A DNA stretch of 64,000 nt from Rhizobium sp. L51/94 (GTDB lineage Bacteria; Pseudomonadota; Alphaproteobacteria; Rhizobiales; Rhizobiaceae): contig NZ_CP072141.1 in the NCBI RefSeq assembly GCF_019355555.1, positions 3,218,001-3,282,000 of the forward strand, in the 5' to 3' direction. Every line of letters begins with the position of its first letter. Within the stretch, counting starts at the first letter, position 1. Position numbers and translations under genes: made by a program. Shown in pieces: positions 1 through 9,517 of this stretch. Below the pieces are notes generated by a model. It had not been told where the DNA came from and made no database searches. It saw only the letters and a program-made list of their open reading frames with translations.

Positions 1-285
1 CGCCTCTATCGGCTCGCCATCGAAAAGGCCGAACGGGGAGCGCGCTATAACGCTGTTGGCGAGGAAGGCATCGAGAGCCGCGCAATCGCCGAAGCCCTTG
101 GGCGTGGTCTCAACGTGCCAGTCGTCTCGATCGCACCTGAAAAGGCGTCGGAGCATTTTGGCTGGATGGGCATGTTTGTCGGCATGGACATGCCCGCATC
201 GAGCGCCCACACTCAGTTAGCGCTCGGCTGGCGCCCAACAGGCCCAACGCTGCTGTCGGACCTCAATGCCATGAAATACGCGTAA
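1..285 (+). CDS. SDR-family NAD(P)-dependent epimerase/dehydratase, C-terminal fragment
   Basis: The window opens inside this gene; only the last 94 codons are present, ending in TAA. The translated segment (IEKAERGARYNAVGEEG, then IAEALGRGLNVPV, then LALGWRPTGPTLLSDL) matches the C-terminal substrate-side region of extended SDR proteins of the NmrA/epimerase type, which use NAD(P)H on nucleotide-sugar-like or small ketone substrates. The Rossmann nucleotide-binding half lies upstream of the window, so cofactor and substrate cannot be judged. It converges with the metallopeptidase gene that follows. Confidence 0.75.
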   Translation, partial: RLYRLAIEKAERGARYNAVGEEGIESRAIAEALGRGLNVPVVSIAPEKASEHFGWMGMFVGMDMPASSAHTQLALGWRPTGPTLLSDLNAMKYA

Positions 286-290
286 CAAGC

Positions 291-330
291 AAAAGGCCGG
301 CGTCGCAGTATCCCTGCAATGCCGGCCTCT
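291..330 (-). terminator. Rho-independent terminator between convergent genes
   Basis: Perfect 8-bp stem AGGCCGGC (294-301) and GCCGGCCT (321-328) with a 19-nt loop. Read on the minus strand the stem is followed by TTTT, so it best serves the metallopeptidase gene ending at 362. It may also stop plus-strand transcription from the SDR gene. Confidence 0.65.
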
Positions 331-361
331 ATCGATACCAAACCGGACAGCGAGCGTTCGC

Positions 362-1285
362 TCAGACCGGGTTCGAGAACGTGTCGCAGGAGGTCAGTTT
401 GCCGCTGTCGAAACCCTGCTTGAACCATTTGACACGCTGCGCCGACGTGCCGTGGTTGAAGCTGTCAGGCACGACATAGCCCTGGCTCTTCTTCTGCAGC
501 GTATCGTCGCCGATCTGCTGGGCTGCGTTCAACGCCTCCTCCAGATCGCCATTGTCGAGAATACCCTTCTGCTGCGTGAACTTGCCCCAGATCCCGGCAA
601 AGCAGTCAGCCTGCAACTCGATGCGAACGGACATCTTGTTGCTGTCCACCTCGTTCATCTGGCTGCGGGCCTGATCGGCCTTCGGCAGGATGCCGAGCAG
701 GTTCTGCACGTGATGGCCGACTTCGTGCGCGACGACATAGGCCTGCGCGAAATCGCCTGAAGCACCGAACTTGTCCTTCATCTCCTGGAAGAATCCCATG
801 TCGAGATAAATCTTGCGGTCGGACGGGCAGTAGAACGGTCCCGACGCGGTCGACGCGAGGCCGCAGCCCGAGTTCAGCCTGTTGGTGAACAGCACCAGCT
901 TCGGGTCCTCATAGGTCTTGCCCATGGATTTGAAGATGCCGCCCCAGGTATCCTCGGTCTCGGCAAGCACGGTGGCGACGAACGCCTTTGTTTCATCGTT
1001 GCCCGGGTTCTGCGGCGCCGAGTTGCTCTGCTGGTAGCTGGAACCGGTATTGCCGGTGTCGCCTTGGCTGAGGATCTGTAGCATGTCGATGCCCATCGCC
1101 TTGAGAATGAGGTAGATCACCACCAGGAAGACGATCGTGCCAATGCTGAGGCCGCCGCCGGCCCGCCGCATGCCACCGCCCGGAAAGTTGAAACCTCCAC
1201 CACCGCCGCCAAGCGGTCCGGTGCCTCCTGAAGAGCCACGCTCATCCTCGATATTGTCGGACTGTCGACGTCCCTTCCATTCCAT
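362..1285 (-). CDS. ypfJ: Neutral zinc metallopeptidase, YpfJ/KPN_02809 family
   Basis: 307-residue protein. A Gly-rich N-terminus (about residues 18-46) precedes one membrane segment (about 47-65), placing most of the protein outside the cytoplasm. The zinc-binding motif HEVGH lies at residues 188-192 in the context VVAHEVGHHVQNLLG, and ELQADCFAGIWG downstream supplies the likely third ligand Glu, as in the putative neutral zinc metallopeptidase (DUF1234/YpfJ) family. Substrate is unknown in the family. The region 1286-1379 upstream is the only space for its promoter. Confidence 0.9.
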   Translation of the reverse strand: MEWKGRRQSDNIEDERGSSGGTGPLGGGGGGFNFPGGGMRRAGGGLSIGTIVFLVVIYLILKAMGIDMLQILSQGDTGNTGSSYQQSNSAPQNPGNDETKAFVATVLAETEDTWGGIFKSMGKTYEDPKLVLFTNRLNSGCGLASTASGPFYCPSDRKIYLDMGFFQEMKDKFGASGDFAQAYVVAHEVGHHVQNLLGILPKADQARSQMNEVDSNKMSVRIELQADCFAGIWGKFTQQKGILDNGDLEEALNAAQQIGDDTLQKKSQGYVVPDSFNHGTSAQRVKWFKQGFDSGKLTSCDTFSNPV

Positions 1286-1379
1286 GACCTGTCTCCCCGG
1301 CTGCGCTCACGGATATCCCGTTAAAGCCTATATATCCGCCGCATGCCCAATGACCAGTCGCGAAGGCCAACATCGCACA

Positions 1380-1862
1380 TCAGACAGGAATGCTCGGGGC
1401 GCCCCAGGCGGCCCATGCAAGAAATAATGCCATCGCCACCAGCAGCAGCAGGGGCATCGTCTCGTGACCGGTAAAGACCACAGCGTTCATGATCCGGTGC
1501 GGCAGCAGCGTGAAGGCGCCGGCACCCCCGATGCCACCAAAATAAAGTCCCAGGACAACACGACGATGACGCGCAATGTCATGCCGGCGGGCAGCGACAA
1601 TCGCCTGGACGCAGGAATAGAGGACGAAGACCGACAGAAGATGGATCGGGCTGAAGCCATGAAAGACGTTCAACTCATGGATGAAGAAGCTGGAAAACGC
1701 CCCGACGGCCATCAGCAAAAGCCAGATCTTGCCAAGCAGCCGATGCAGCCACGTCCCCTTGCGCCGCAACAGCACGTAGGCGCCGAGCAGCGCTGATGTG
1801 ACCACGGCAACCACATGGATGTGAATGGCGGGCGAAGCCGACAGCAGCGGTTCGAGGGTCAT
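1380..1862 (-). CDS. DUF2306-like small membrane protein
   Basis: 160 residues from the ATG at 1862 (MTLEPLLSASPAIHIHVV). The same frame stays open far upstream, but that extension has no membrane character and overlaps the start of the alcohol dehydrogenase gene, so the internal ATG is preferred. About four hydrophobic helices with a conserved-looking His/Arg pattern (HIHVVAVVTSALLG, then HELNVFHGFSPIHLL, then RRHDIARHRR) match the DUF2306 family of small integral membrane proteins. Function is unknown; the His residues could bind haem or metal, which is speculation. Confidence 0.7.
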   Translation of the reverse strand: MTLEPLLSASPAIHIHVVAVVTSALLGAYVLLRRKGTWLHRLLGKIWLLLMAVGAFSSFFIHELNVFHGFSPIHLLSVFVLYSCVQAIVAARRHDIARHRRVVLGLYFGGIGGAGAFTLLPHRIMNAVVFTGHETMPLLLLVAMALFLAWAAWGAPSIPV

Positions 1863-2046
1863 GGTACAGCACCTCACAAGGCTACCGATCCGACGTCGGC
1901 TGGCTCGATCATACCCGACGGCTGCCCGAAGTCGAGGGGCCAACGCGGGCGAGAATTCAGTTATAATAGCAGCAGATAGCCTTGACGCGGCAAGGCTTTT
2001 GACGCCCATTGCCCGCCAGTCCTTATATCTCTGGGAGGAGACATCG

Positions 2047-3081
2047 ATGCAAGCCATACGTCTCGACGCCGTCGGCCAATTGACCGTCAGCGAGATCGAA
2101 AAGCCGGTGCCCGGTAGAGGCGAACTGCTCGTCCGCGTCGAGGCTTGCGGCATCTGCGGCACGGATCGCCATATCCTCCACGGCGAATTCCCGTCCGCAC
2201 CGCCGGTCACGCTGGGCCACGAATTTGCCGGCATCGTCGAGGCCGTCGGCGCTGATACGACAGGCTTTGCGCCCGGTATGCGCGTCACCTGCGATCCGAA
2301 CATTTCCTGCGGCCTCTGCAGCCAGTGCCGCAGCGGCCGCGTCAACCTCTGCGAACGGCTGCAGGCAATCGGCATCCACCGCGATGGCGGCTTTGCCGAC
2401 TACGCGATCCTGCCCGTCACCCAGGCCTTCGAACTGCCGCTTGGGCTCGACCCGCTGCACGGCGCCTTCTGCGAGCCCCTCGCCTGCTGCCTGCACGGCG
2501 TCGACATGGCGAAAATCGAAACCGGTGCCTCGGTGGTCGTGCTCGGCGGCGGCGTCATAGGCCTGCTGGTGGTGCAACTGGCACGGTTGGCCGGCGCCAC
2601 CCGCGTCGTCCTAATCACCCGTCACAAGGACAAGCGCGCCCTTGCCGAGCGCCTCGGCGCCACCGCGACACTCGATCCAGGCCTCAGCGACCCCATCGCC
2701 GCCATATCGGGGCCGGATGGCCTGCTGCCCGGCGGTGCCGATGTGGTGTTCGAATGCGCCGGCGTCGCCGAGACGGTGCAGCAATCGACGCGCATGGCAA
2801 AGAGCGGCGGCACCGTTGTCATCCTCGGCGTCATGCCGCAGGGGCAGACCGTGCCGATTGAGCCCTTCGACCTTCTGTTCCGCGAACTGAAATTCATCGG
2901 CTCCTTCATCAACCCGTTCACCCACCGGCGCGCCGCCGATCTCATTGCCTCGGGCGCCGTCGACGTCGCACCACTCATCTCCCGCGTCGTCGGCATGACA
3001 GACGGTGCCGAAGCCATCCGCCAGCCGGCCCGCCCCGGCGAAATCCGCGTCCTGGTGGTGCCCGATCACGCCGCAAGGTAG
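2047..3081 (+). CDS. Zinc-dependent alcohol dehydrogenase, sorbitol/threonine dehydrogenase-like (MDR family)
   Basis: 344 residues. The ATG at 2047 is preceded by a strong ribosome binding site (GGGAGGAG, 6 nt spacing); the open frame begins further upstream but without such a site. Medium-chain dehydrogenase layout: catalytic zinc Cys in VEACGICGTDRH, GHEFAGIVEAVG, a structural-zinc four-Cys lobe (CDPNISCGLCSQC and a later Cys), and the Rossmann motif VVLGGGVIG. Such enzymes oxidise secondary alcohols or polyols with NAD(P). Substrate cannot be told from sequence. It stands alone, ahead of carB. Confidence 0.88.
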   Translation: MQAIRLDAVGQLTVSEIEKPVPGRGELLVRVEACGICGTDRHILHGEFPSAPPVTLGHEFAGIVEAVGADTTGFAPGMRVTCDPNISCGLCSQCRSGRVNLCERLQAIGIHRDGGFADYAILPVTQAFELPLGLDPLHGAFCEPLACCLHGVDMAKIETGASVVVLGGGVIGLLVVQLARLAGATRVVLITRHKDKRALAERLGATATLDPGLSDPIAAISGPDGLLPGGADVVFECAGVAETVQQSTRMAKSGGTVVILGVMPQGQTVPIEPFDLLFRELKFIGSFINPFTHRRAADLIASGAVDVAPLISRVVGMTDGAEAIRQPARPGEIRVLVVPDHAAR

Positions 3082-3240
3082 GCCACACTCGGAATCCTGT
3101 CGATTGGACGATTTATGGGGTTCCGTTTGCAAAAACATTTGCCTATAAGCCGCTTCTAGCCTTTTGAGATGCAGAGCGCGCGCCCGGCCGGTGGACACAC
3201 CTGGCTGGTTTTTGGCGCACGCAGAAAATGGATAGAGATC

Positions 3241-6200
3241 ATGCCGAAGCGCGAAGACATTAAATCGATCCTCATCATCGGCGCGGGGCCGATTGTCATC
3301 GGTCAGGCATGCGAATTCGACTATTCAGGCACCCAGGCCTGCAAGGCACTGAAAGAGGAAGGCTACCGCGTCATCCTCGTCAACTCTAATCCGGCGACGA
3401 TCATGACCGACCCGGATCTGGCCGACGCCACCTATGTCGAGCCGATCACGCCTGAAGTCGTCGCCAAGATCATTGCCAAGGAGCGCCCCGACGCGCTGCT
3501 GCCGACCATGGGCGGCCAGACTGCGCTCAACACCGCGCTCTCCCTGAAGAGAATGGGCGTCCTCGACCGCTACAATGTCGAGATGATCGGCGCCAAGCCG
3601 GCCGCCATCGACATGGCTGAAGACCGCGCCCTGTTCCGCGAAGCCATGGCCCGCATCGGCCTCGAAACGCCGAAGTCGCTGCTCGCCAACGCCACCGACA
3701 TCAAGGAACTTGATCGCAACCGCCACGAAGCAGCGCGCGACGAGGTCAGGTCCAGGTTGAGCGGCGCCGAGCTGGACACAGCGCTTGACGACCTCGAAAA
3801 CACCTGGAACCTCGGCGAAACGGACCGCAAGCAGCGCTACATGAGCCACGCCATGGCTCTGGCAGCCCAGGCGATCGACGTCGTCGGCTTGCCCGCCATC
3901 ATCCGTCCGTCCTTCACCATGGGCGGCACCGGCGGCGGCATTGCCTACAATCGCTCGGAATTCTTCGAGATCGTCGGCTCCGGCCTCGACGCCTCGCCGA
4001 CCACGGAGGTGCTGATCGAGGAATCGGTGCTCGGCTGGAAGGAGTATGAAATGGAAGTCGTCCGCGACAAGGCGGACAACTGCATCATCATCTGCTCCAT
4101 CGAGAACATCGACCCGATGGGCGTCCACACCGGCGATAGCATCACAGTCGCCCCGGCCCTGACGCTGACCGACAAAGAATACCAGATGATGCGCAACGCC
4201 TCGATCGCCGTGTTGCGCGAGATAGGCGTCGAGACCGGCGGCTCAAACGTGCAGTTCGCCGTCAACCCGGCCGATGGCCGCCTCGTCGTCATCGAGATGA
4301 ATCCGCGCGTTTCGCGCTCATCGGCGCTGGCCTCCAAGGCGACCGGCTTCCCGATTGCGCGCGTCGCCGCCAAGCTCGCGGTCGGCTACACGCTCGACGA
4401 ACTCGACAACGACATCACCGGCGGCGCGACGCCTGCTTCGTTCGAACCGTCGATCGACTACGTCGTCACCAAGATCCCGCGCTTTGCCTTCGAGAAATTC
4501 CCGGGCGCCTCGCCAGTGCTGACGACAGCGATGAAGTCGGTCGGCGAAGTCATGGCCATCGGCCGGACCTTTGCCGAATCCCTGCAGAAGGCGCTTCGCG
4601 GCCTTGAAACCGGCCTCACCGGCCTCGACGAGATCGAGATCCCCGGCACCGAGGAAGGCGAAGGCAGCCGCAACGCCATTCGCGCAGCCATCGGCACGCC
4701 GACGCCGGACCGCCTGCGCATGGTGGCCCAGGCGCTGCGCATGGGCATGAGCGCCGAAGAGGTGCACGAAGGCTGCAAGATCGACCCATGGTTCATCGCG
4801 CAACTCAAGGCCATCGTCGACATGGAAGCCCGTGTTCGCGAACATGGCCTGCCGGACGATGCGGTCAATCTGCGCATGCTGAAGGCCATGGGCTTTTCCG
4901 ACGCGCGCCTGGCGACCCTCACCAACAAGCGGCCGAAGGAAGTGGCCGAGAAGCGTAACGCCCTCAACGTGCGTCCGGTTTTCAAGCGGATCGACACTTG
5001 CGCTGCCGAATTCGCCTCGCCGACTGCCTACATGTATTCGAGCTACGAGACGCCCTTCGTCGGCGAAGCGCGCTCCGAAGCCAATGTGACGTCGGCCAGA
5101 AAGGTCGTCATCCTCGGCGGCGGTCCGAACCGCATAGGCCAGGGTATCGAGTTCGACTATTGCTGCTGCCACGCCGCCTTCGCGCTGCAGGATGCCGGCT
5201 ATGAAGCGATCATGATCAACTGCAACCCTGAAACCGTGTCGACCGACTACGACACCTCGAACCGCCTCTATTTCGAGCCGCTGACGGCCGAGGACGTGAT
5301 CGAGATCCTGCGCGCCGAGCAGGAAAGCGGCGAAGTCGTCGGCGTCATCGTCCAGTTCGGCGGACAGACTCCGCTGAAGCTGGCCGAAGCGCTGGAAAAG
5401 AACGGCATCCCGATCCTCGGCACCGCGCCAGATATGATCGATCTCGCCGAAGACCGCGACCGGTTCCAGAAGCTGCTGATGAAGCTCGACCTCAACCAGC
5501 CCAACAACGGCATCGCTTATTCGGTCGAACAGGCTCGCGTCGTCGCTTCGGAAATCGGCTTCCCGCTGGTGGTCCGCCCATCCTACGTGCTCGGCGGCCG
5601 GGCGATGCAGATCATCCACTCGGAATCGATGCTGCAGAGCTACCTGCTTGATACCGTCCCCGGCCTCGTGCCGGAAGATATCAAGCAGCGTTACCCGAAC
5701 GACAAGACCGGCCAGATCAACACGCTGCTCAGCAAGAACCCGCTGCTGTTCGACAGCTACCTGTCGAATGCCATCGAGATCGACGTTGATTGCCTGGCCG
5801 ATGGCGAGAACGCCTTCATCGCTGGTATCATGGAACACATCGAGGAAGCCGGCATCCACTCCGGCGACAGCGCCTGCTCTCTGCCGCCGCGCACGCTGTC
5901 CTCGGAGATGATCGACGAACTGGAACGCCAGACCAAGGCGATGGCCAAGGCGCTGAATGTCGTCGGCCTGATGAACGTCCAGTACGCCATCAAGGACGAC
6001 GTCGTCTACGTGCTCGAAGTCAATCCGCGCGCCTCGCGCACCGTGCCTTTCGTTGCCAAGGCGATTGGCGCGCCCATTGCCAAGATCGCTGCTCGCATCA
6101 TGGCCGGCGAAAGCCTTGACGCAGCTTTTGCCGCCTACGGTGAAAAACCCGATCCGCGCAACCTCAAGCACATTGCCGTCAAGGAAGCCGTTTTCCCGTT

Positions 6201-6726
6201 CGCCCGCTTCCCCGGCGTCGACACGCTGCTCGGCCCTGAAATGCGCTCGACCGGCGAAGTCATCGGCCTCGATACCGACTTCGCTCTCGCCTTCGCCAAG
6301 GCGCAGCTGGGCGCCGGCGTCGAACTGCCACGCGGCGGCACGGTTTTCGTGGCCGTGCGCGACGATGACAAGCCACGCGTCCTGCCGGCCATCCGCATGC
6401 TCGTCGAACAGGGCTTCAAGGTGATGGCAACCGGCGGCACGGCCCGCTTCCTCGCCGAACACGGCATCGCCACGACCAAGATCAACAAGGTGCTGGAAGG
6501 CCGCCCGCACATCGAGGACGCCATCCGCAACCGCCAGGTCCAGCTGGTGATCAACACGACGGACAGCAACAAGGCGATCTCGGACTCCAAATCGATCCGC
6601 CGCGCAACGCTGATGCAGAAGGTGCCCTACTACACGACCATGGCCGGCGCCGAAGCCGCCGCCATGGCGATCCAGGCCCTGAAAGCCGGCAATCTCGAAG
6701 TCCGGCCGCTGCAGAGCTATTTTTGA
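3241..6726 (+). CDS. carB: Carbamoyl-phosphate synthase large subunit
   Basis: 1161 residues from the ATG at 3241 ([17 protein letters not shown]). It makes carbamoyl phosphate from bicarbonate, ATP and glutamine-derived ammonia, feeding pyrimidine and arginine synthesis with CarA, which is not in this window. The two homologous halves are visible, each with an ATP-grasp: [17 protein letters not shown] and [17 protein letters not shown]. An insertion of roughly 60 residues in the first ATP-grasp (around residues 155-215, rich in Arg/Glu) makes it longer than the ~1073-residue E. coli enzyme, as is usual in alphaproteobacteria. The MGS-like allosteric domain is at the C-terminus ([15 protein letters not shown]). 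Confidence 0.98.
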   Translation: MPKREDIKSILIIGAGPIVIGQACEFDYSGTQACKALKEEGYRVILVNSNPATIMTDPDLADATYVEPITPEVVAKIIAKERPDALLPTMGGQTALNTALSLKRMGVLDRYNVEMIGAKPAAIDMAEDRALFREAMARIGLETPKSLLANATDIKELDRNRHEAARDEVRSRLSGAELDTALDDLENTWNLGETDRKQRYMSHAMALAAQAIDVVGLPAIIRPSFTMGGTGGGIAYNRSEFFEIVGSGLDASPTTEVLIEESVLGWKEYEMEVVRDKADNCIIICSIENIDPMGVHTGDSITVAPALTLTDKEYQMMRNASIAVLREIGVETGGSNVQFAVNPADGRLVVIEMNPRVSRSSALASKATGFPIARVAAKLAVGYTLDELDNDITGGATPASFEPSIDYVVTKIPRFAFEKFPGASPVLTTAMKSVGEVMAIGRTFAESLQKALRGLETGLTGLDEIEIPGTEEGEGSRNAIRAAIGTPTPDRLRMVAQALRMGMSAEEVHEGCKIDPWFIAQLKAIVDMEARVREHGLPDDAVNLRMLKAMGFSDARLATLTNKRPKEVAEKRNALNVRPVFKRIDTCAAEFASPTAYMYSSYETPFVGEARSEANVTSARKVVILGGGPNRIGQGIEFDYCCCHAAFALQDAGYEAIMINCNPETVSTDYDTSNRLYFEPLTAEDVIEILRAEQESGEVVGVIVQFGGQTPLKLAEALEKNGIPILGTAPDMIDLAEDRDRFQKLLMKLDLNQPNNGIAYSVEQARVVASEIGFPLVVRPSYVLGGRAMQIIHSESMLQSYLLDTVPGLVPEDIKQRYPNDKTGQINTLLSKNPLLFDSYLSNAIEIDVDCLADGENAFIAGIMEHIEEAGIHSGDSACSLPPRTLSSEMIDELERQTKAMAKALNVVGLMNVQYAIKDDVVYVLEVNPRASRTVPFVAKAIGAPIAKIAARIMAGESLDAAFAAYGEKPDPRNLKHIAVKEAVFPFARFPGVDTLLGPEMRSTGEVIGLDTDFALAFAKAQLGAGVELPRGGTVFVAVRDDDKPRVLPAIRMLVEQGFKVMATGGTARFLAEHGIATTKINKVLEGRPHIEDAIRNRQVQLVINTTDSNKAISDSKSIRRATLMQKVPYYTTMAGAEAAAMAIQALKAGNLEVRPLQSYF

Positions 6727-6798
6727 TCGGCAAAATCTACCATTAGTTGCATTCTCCTTGAAGGCGCGCTAGCGTGGCCAGTCTTCAGGGGGAATTCA

Positions 6799-7989
6799 AT
6801 GTCGAAGAATATTGTTATCCTTTTTGACGGTACCTCGAACGAGATATCGAACGACCGTACGAACATTCTGCGCTTGTTCGGCACACTCGAGCATTCAGCA
6901 CGCCAGATCGTCCGGTACGACCCCGGCGTTGGCACCTTCGGAGCCGACGACAGCTGGTCCCCGCTGTGGCGTGGAACAGTCGAGGTCTGGGGCTTGGCAA
7001 CGGGTTGGGGTCTGGATCAGAATGTCAAGGAAGCCTACCGCTTCCTCGTCGAGAACTATGATGCGGGACCAGTCGAGGATGGCCAGAATGTTGACCGGGA
7101 CCGGATCTTTATCTTCGGGTTCAGCCGTGGCGCCTACACCGCCCGCGTTCTTGCCGGCTTCCTTCACGCCTTCGGATTGACGAGCAAATACAACCTCAAC
7201 CTCATCGACTATGCATACAGGACCTACAAAAGCGTCAACGCCGACGGCGATGCCGCGGCGGTGGACGGAACATCGCGCTTCGCCAAAATGCGCCTGTATG
7301 AGAAAACACTCGTCAACGACCACCCGCCGATCAAGCTCCTCGGTCTTTTCGAAACGGTAGCGTCGCTGCTTGAAGTTGGCCACGGCCGTCTGCAGATGAA
7401 AACGCATCCCTTCACGGACGCTAATCCCAGCGTCGAATGGGTGCGGCAAGCGCTGGCGATCGATGAGAAGCGAACGATGTATCGGCCGGAGTACTGGAAA
7501 CCCGACCAAGACTATCACGCCCGTCACTCTGCTACCGCGAAGTCGAAGCAGAATTTCATGGAAGTCTGGTTTGCGGGCGTACATTGCGATGTCGGCGGCG
7601 GCTATCCCGAAACGGAGAGTGCTCAGATCAAGATACCCCTCGACTGGATGATCCGGGAGACGGAACCAACCGGGCTCCATTACCGGCACGAAGTCATAGA
7701 CCGGATCGTTCTCGGCAAAGATCCGGAGATGCCAAGATATCAACCTCTTTCACCGACCGGGCCGCTGCACAATTCGATGAATGCCGCGTGGCGTATCCTG
7801 GAGTGGATACCGAGGGAGATTCCACGATCCTCGTTGCGAAAGGCACACGCTCACGGCATGTATATTCCCCGCAGCGATCCACGTCTGATCCCCGCAGGCG
7901 CGCTCCTGCACGAATCCGTCAGGACAAGGCTAGAGACGGGTGACTACAAACCGCAAAACCTGCCGCGCACCCATCACTATGTGCCCTGA
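6799..7989 (+). CDS. DUF2235 domain protein, Tle1-like phospholipase fold
   Basis: 396 residues, ATG at 6799 with AGGGGGA 5 nt upstream. The N-terminus NIVILFDGTSNE and the nucleophile elbow GFSRGAYTAR (Ser109) mark the DUF2235 alpha/beta hydrolase family, which includes the type VI effector phospholipase Tle1. GVHCDVGGGYPE supplies a candidate acidic catalytic residue. No VgrG, PAAR, Hcp or immunity gene lies beside it, and there is no signal peptide or membrane segment, so effector status is not supported here. Its coding sequence looks less GC-biased at wobble positions than carB, by eye. It converges with the UdgX gene, leaving only 4 nt between the stops. Confidence 0.85.
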   Translation: MSKNIVILFDGTSNEISNDRTNILRLFGTLEHSARQIVRYDPGVGTFGADDSWSPLWRGTVEVWGLATGWGLDQNVKEAYRFLVENYDAGPVEDGQNVDRDRIFIFGFSRGAYTARVLAGFLHAFGLTSKYNLNLIDYAYRTYKSVNADGDAAAVDGTSRFAKMRLYEKTLVNDHPPIKLLGLFETVASLLEVGHGRLQMKTHPFTDANPSVEWVRQALAIDEKRTMYRPEYWKPDQDYHARHSATAKSKQNFMEVWFAGVHCDVGGGYPETESAQIKIPLDWMIRETEPTGLHYRHEVIDRIVLGKDPEMPRYQPLSPTGPLHNSMNAAWRILEWIPREIPRSSLRKAHAHGMYIPRSDPRLIPAGALLHESVRTRLETGDYKPQNLPRTHHYVP

Positions 7990-7993
7990 GAAC

Positions 7994-9517
7994 TCAAGAT
8001 GCGCCCTCCGCCTGCCCTACGAGACGGCTTATGGAACGAATTTCCGCTTGAAACCGCGCCAGTTCCTCGGCCTTGCGCCCCGCGTCGGGAATGCGCAGCA
8101 GATAGGACGGATGGACGGTGACAAACAGGTTGCTGCCATCTGCCAGCGGAACCGGACGGCCCCTCATATCCTCGAGCCTCTCCCGGCTGTCGGTTAGTGC
8201 GAACAGCGCCGTAGCGCCGAGTGCCACGGTCAGTTTCGGGCGGATCAGGGCCCGTTCTCCATCCAGCCACCAGCGGCAGTGGCGGACCTCGCCCATCGTC
8301 GGCTTCTGGTGGATGCGCCGCTTGCCCCGCAGTTCGTATTTGAAATGCTTGACGGCATTGGTCACGTAGAGCGTCGTCCGGTCTATGCCGGCATCGTCGA
8401 TCGCCTGATTGAAGACCTTGCCGGCCGGACCAACGAACGGGCGGCCTGCAAGATCCTCGTGATCGCCCGGCTGCTCGCCAACCACCATCACCGATGCGTC
8501 GACAGGCCCCTCACCGAACACCGTTTGCGTGGCGTGGCAGTGCAACTCGCAGCGGGTGCATTGGCGGGCCGCCTCCCGCAGCCCTTCCATGCTGCCCGCT
8601 GGCGCCGCCGATACGGGCATTTGCTCGGCAGCTGCGGCCGCCTGCAGCCTCTGGTGAAACGGCAGCGGCTCGGTTGCCGCGCGCCTTGCCATCGCCAGCA
8701 CGCTGGCCTCGGCGCCGGCGATAAGACCGGGAATGAGATCGGCCTCCGGCAGGTTTTTCCAATATTTTTTCGGCATCTCGGCCTGCATGGCCTTCACCTT
8801 CAATCGTGCAGGATTGAAAATATTGCTGAAATAGGTGCGCCACAGCGTGTCCGCCTCGTCTGTCAGCGATGGTTTCTCAACCGGCAGATCGGAGATCGTC
8901 AATTGGGTGCCGTCCCAGGCGGCCGAGCCGCGCGGCGTGGCGATCAGCCAGTCCATGTCGTTGAACCGGCGCTGGAAGAACGGTGCGCTGCGGGCGACGA
9001 TATGGTGATCCGGTTCGAACCAGGCAACGAAGCGCCGCCGCGGCAATGCCAGCGCGCTATCCACCTCCTTGAAGCGCACAAAGGCGGTCATCTTGTGACA
9101 GTCCCGACGGACAGACTTCTGCAGCATCAGCGCCCGGTGAACATCGACATCCGCGACCATGCCGAGCAGATGGCGGTCGCTGCAAAGACGAAACAGGATG
9201 CGGTAAAGCAGCGCAAAACGACCGGGATCGGAATGACAGATCACGGCCTCCGCCAGGCTGATGAAGGCCGGAGGCACGGAAACGGGTGATGAGCCTGCAG
9301 GCCTGACGCCCGCCTCGCAACCTGATGGACGCTCCGTCGGCTCCAGCAACAGGCGCTCGCCAGCAGTGCCAAACAGGTCTCCGCCCAACGTGGCCTCGTG
9401 CCAGTCGATGGCCTCAGGCAACACACCTTCCGCAAGCAGCCGCCGCGCCACGTCGCGCCATTCGGCCAAGTCACCCCTACCCTTCAGCGTTACGCGACGC
9501 ATCGCTGCCGAACCCAT
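7994..9517 (-). CDS. udgX: DUF4130-UdgX fusion: uracil-DNA-binding/glycosylase protein with SAM-linked DNA metabolism domain
   Basis: 507 residues from the ATG at 9517, which overlaps the upstream stop as TGATG; an in-frame ATG at 9502 is the alternative. Residues ~80-290 match the DUF4130/TIGR03915 domain; ~310-500 is a family-4-like uracil-DNA glycosylase with GEQPGDHEDLAGRPFVGPAG (about 347-366) and VTVHPSYLLR near the end. The loop KRRIH (His403) is the hallmark of UdgX, in which this His forms a covalent bond to the abasic sugar after uracil excision. Cys residues around 320-327 (CTRCELHC) fit the Fe-S cluster of this superfamily. It is the second gene of the unit with the radical SAM protein. 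Confidence 0.9.
   Translation of the reverse strand: MGSAAMRRVTLKGRGDLAEWRDVARRLLAEGVLPEAIDWHEATLGGDLFGTAGERLLLEPTERPSGCEAGVRPAGSSPVSVPPAFISLAEAVICHSDPGRFALLYRILFRLCSDRHLLGMVADVDVHRALMLQKSVRRDCHKMTAFVRFKEVDSALALPRRRFVAWFEPDHHIVARSAPFFQRRFNDMDWLIATPRGSAAWDGTQLTISDLPVEKPSLTDEADTLWRTYFSNIFNPARLKVKAMQAEMPKKYWKNLPEADLIPGLIAGAEASVLAMARRAATEPLPFHQRLQAAAAAEQMPVSAAPAGSMEGLREAARQCTRCELHCHATQTVFGEGPVDASVMVVGEQPGDHEDLAGRPFVGPAGKVFNQAIDDAGIDRTTLYVTNAVKHFKYELRGKRRIHQKPTMGEVRHCRWWLDGERALIRPKLTVALGATALFALTDSRERLEDMRGRPVPLADGSNLFVTVHPSYLLRIPDAGRKAEELARFQAEIRSISRLVGQAEGAS

Noticed and set aside
1863..2375. Long N-terminal extension of the DUF2306-like protein
   Set aside because: It overlaps the alcohol dehydrogenase gene and its ribosome binding site, and has no membrane character or conserved pattern.
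4318..6510. 730-residue open frame antisense to carB on the minus strand
   Set aside because: Mirror of a GC-rich gene; repeats of Arg/Ala/Asp-rich residues, no motif, no ribosome binding site, and carB is full length on the other strand.
6799..7989. Type VI secretion effector with immunity partner
   Set aside because: No Hcp, VgrG, PAAR or Tli-like gene is adjacent; the next gene is convergent DNA repair.
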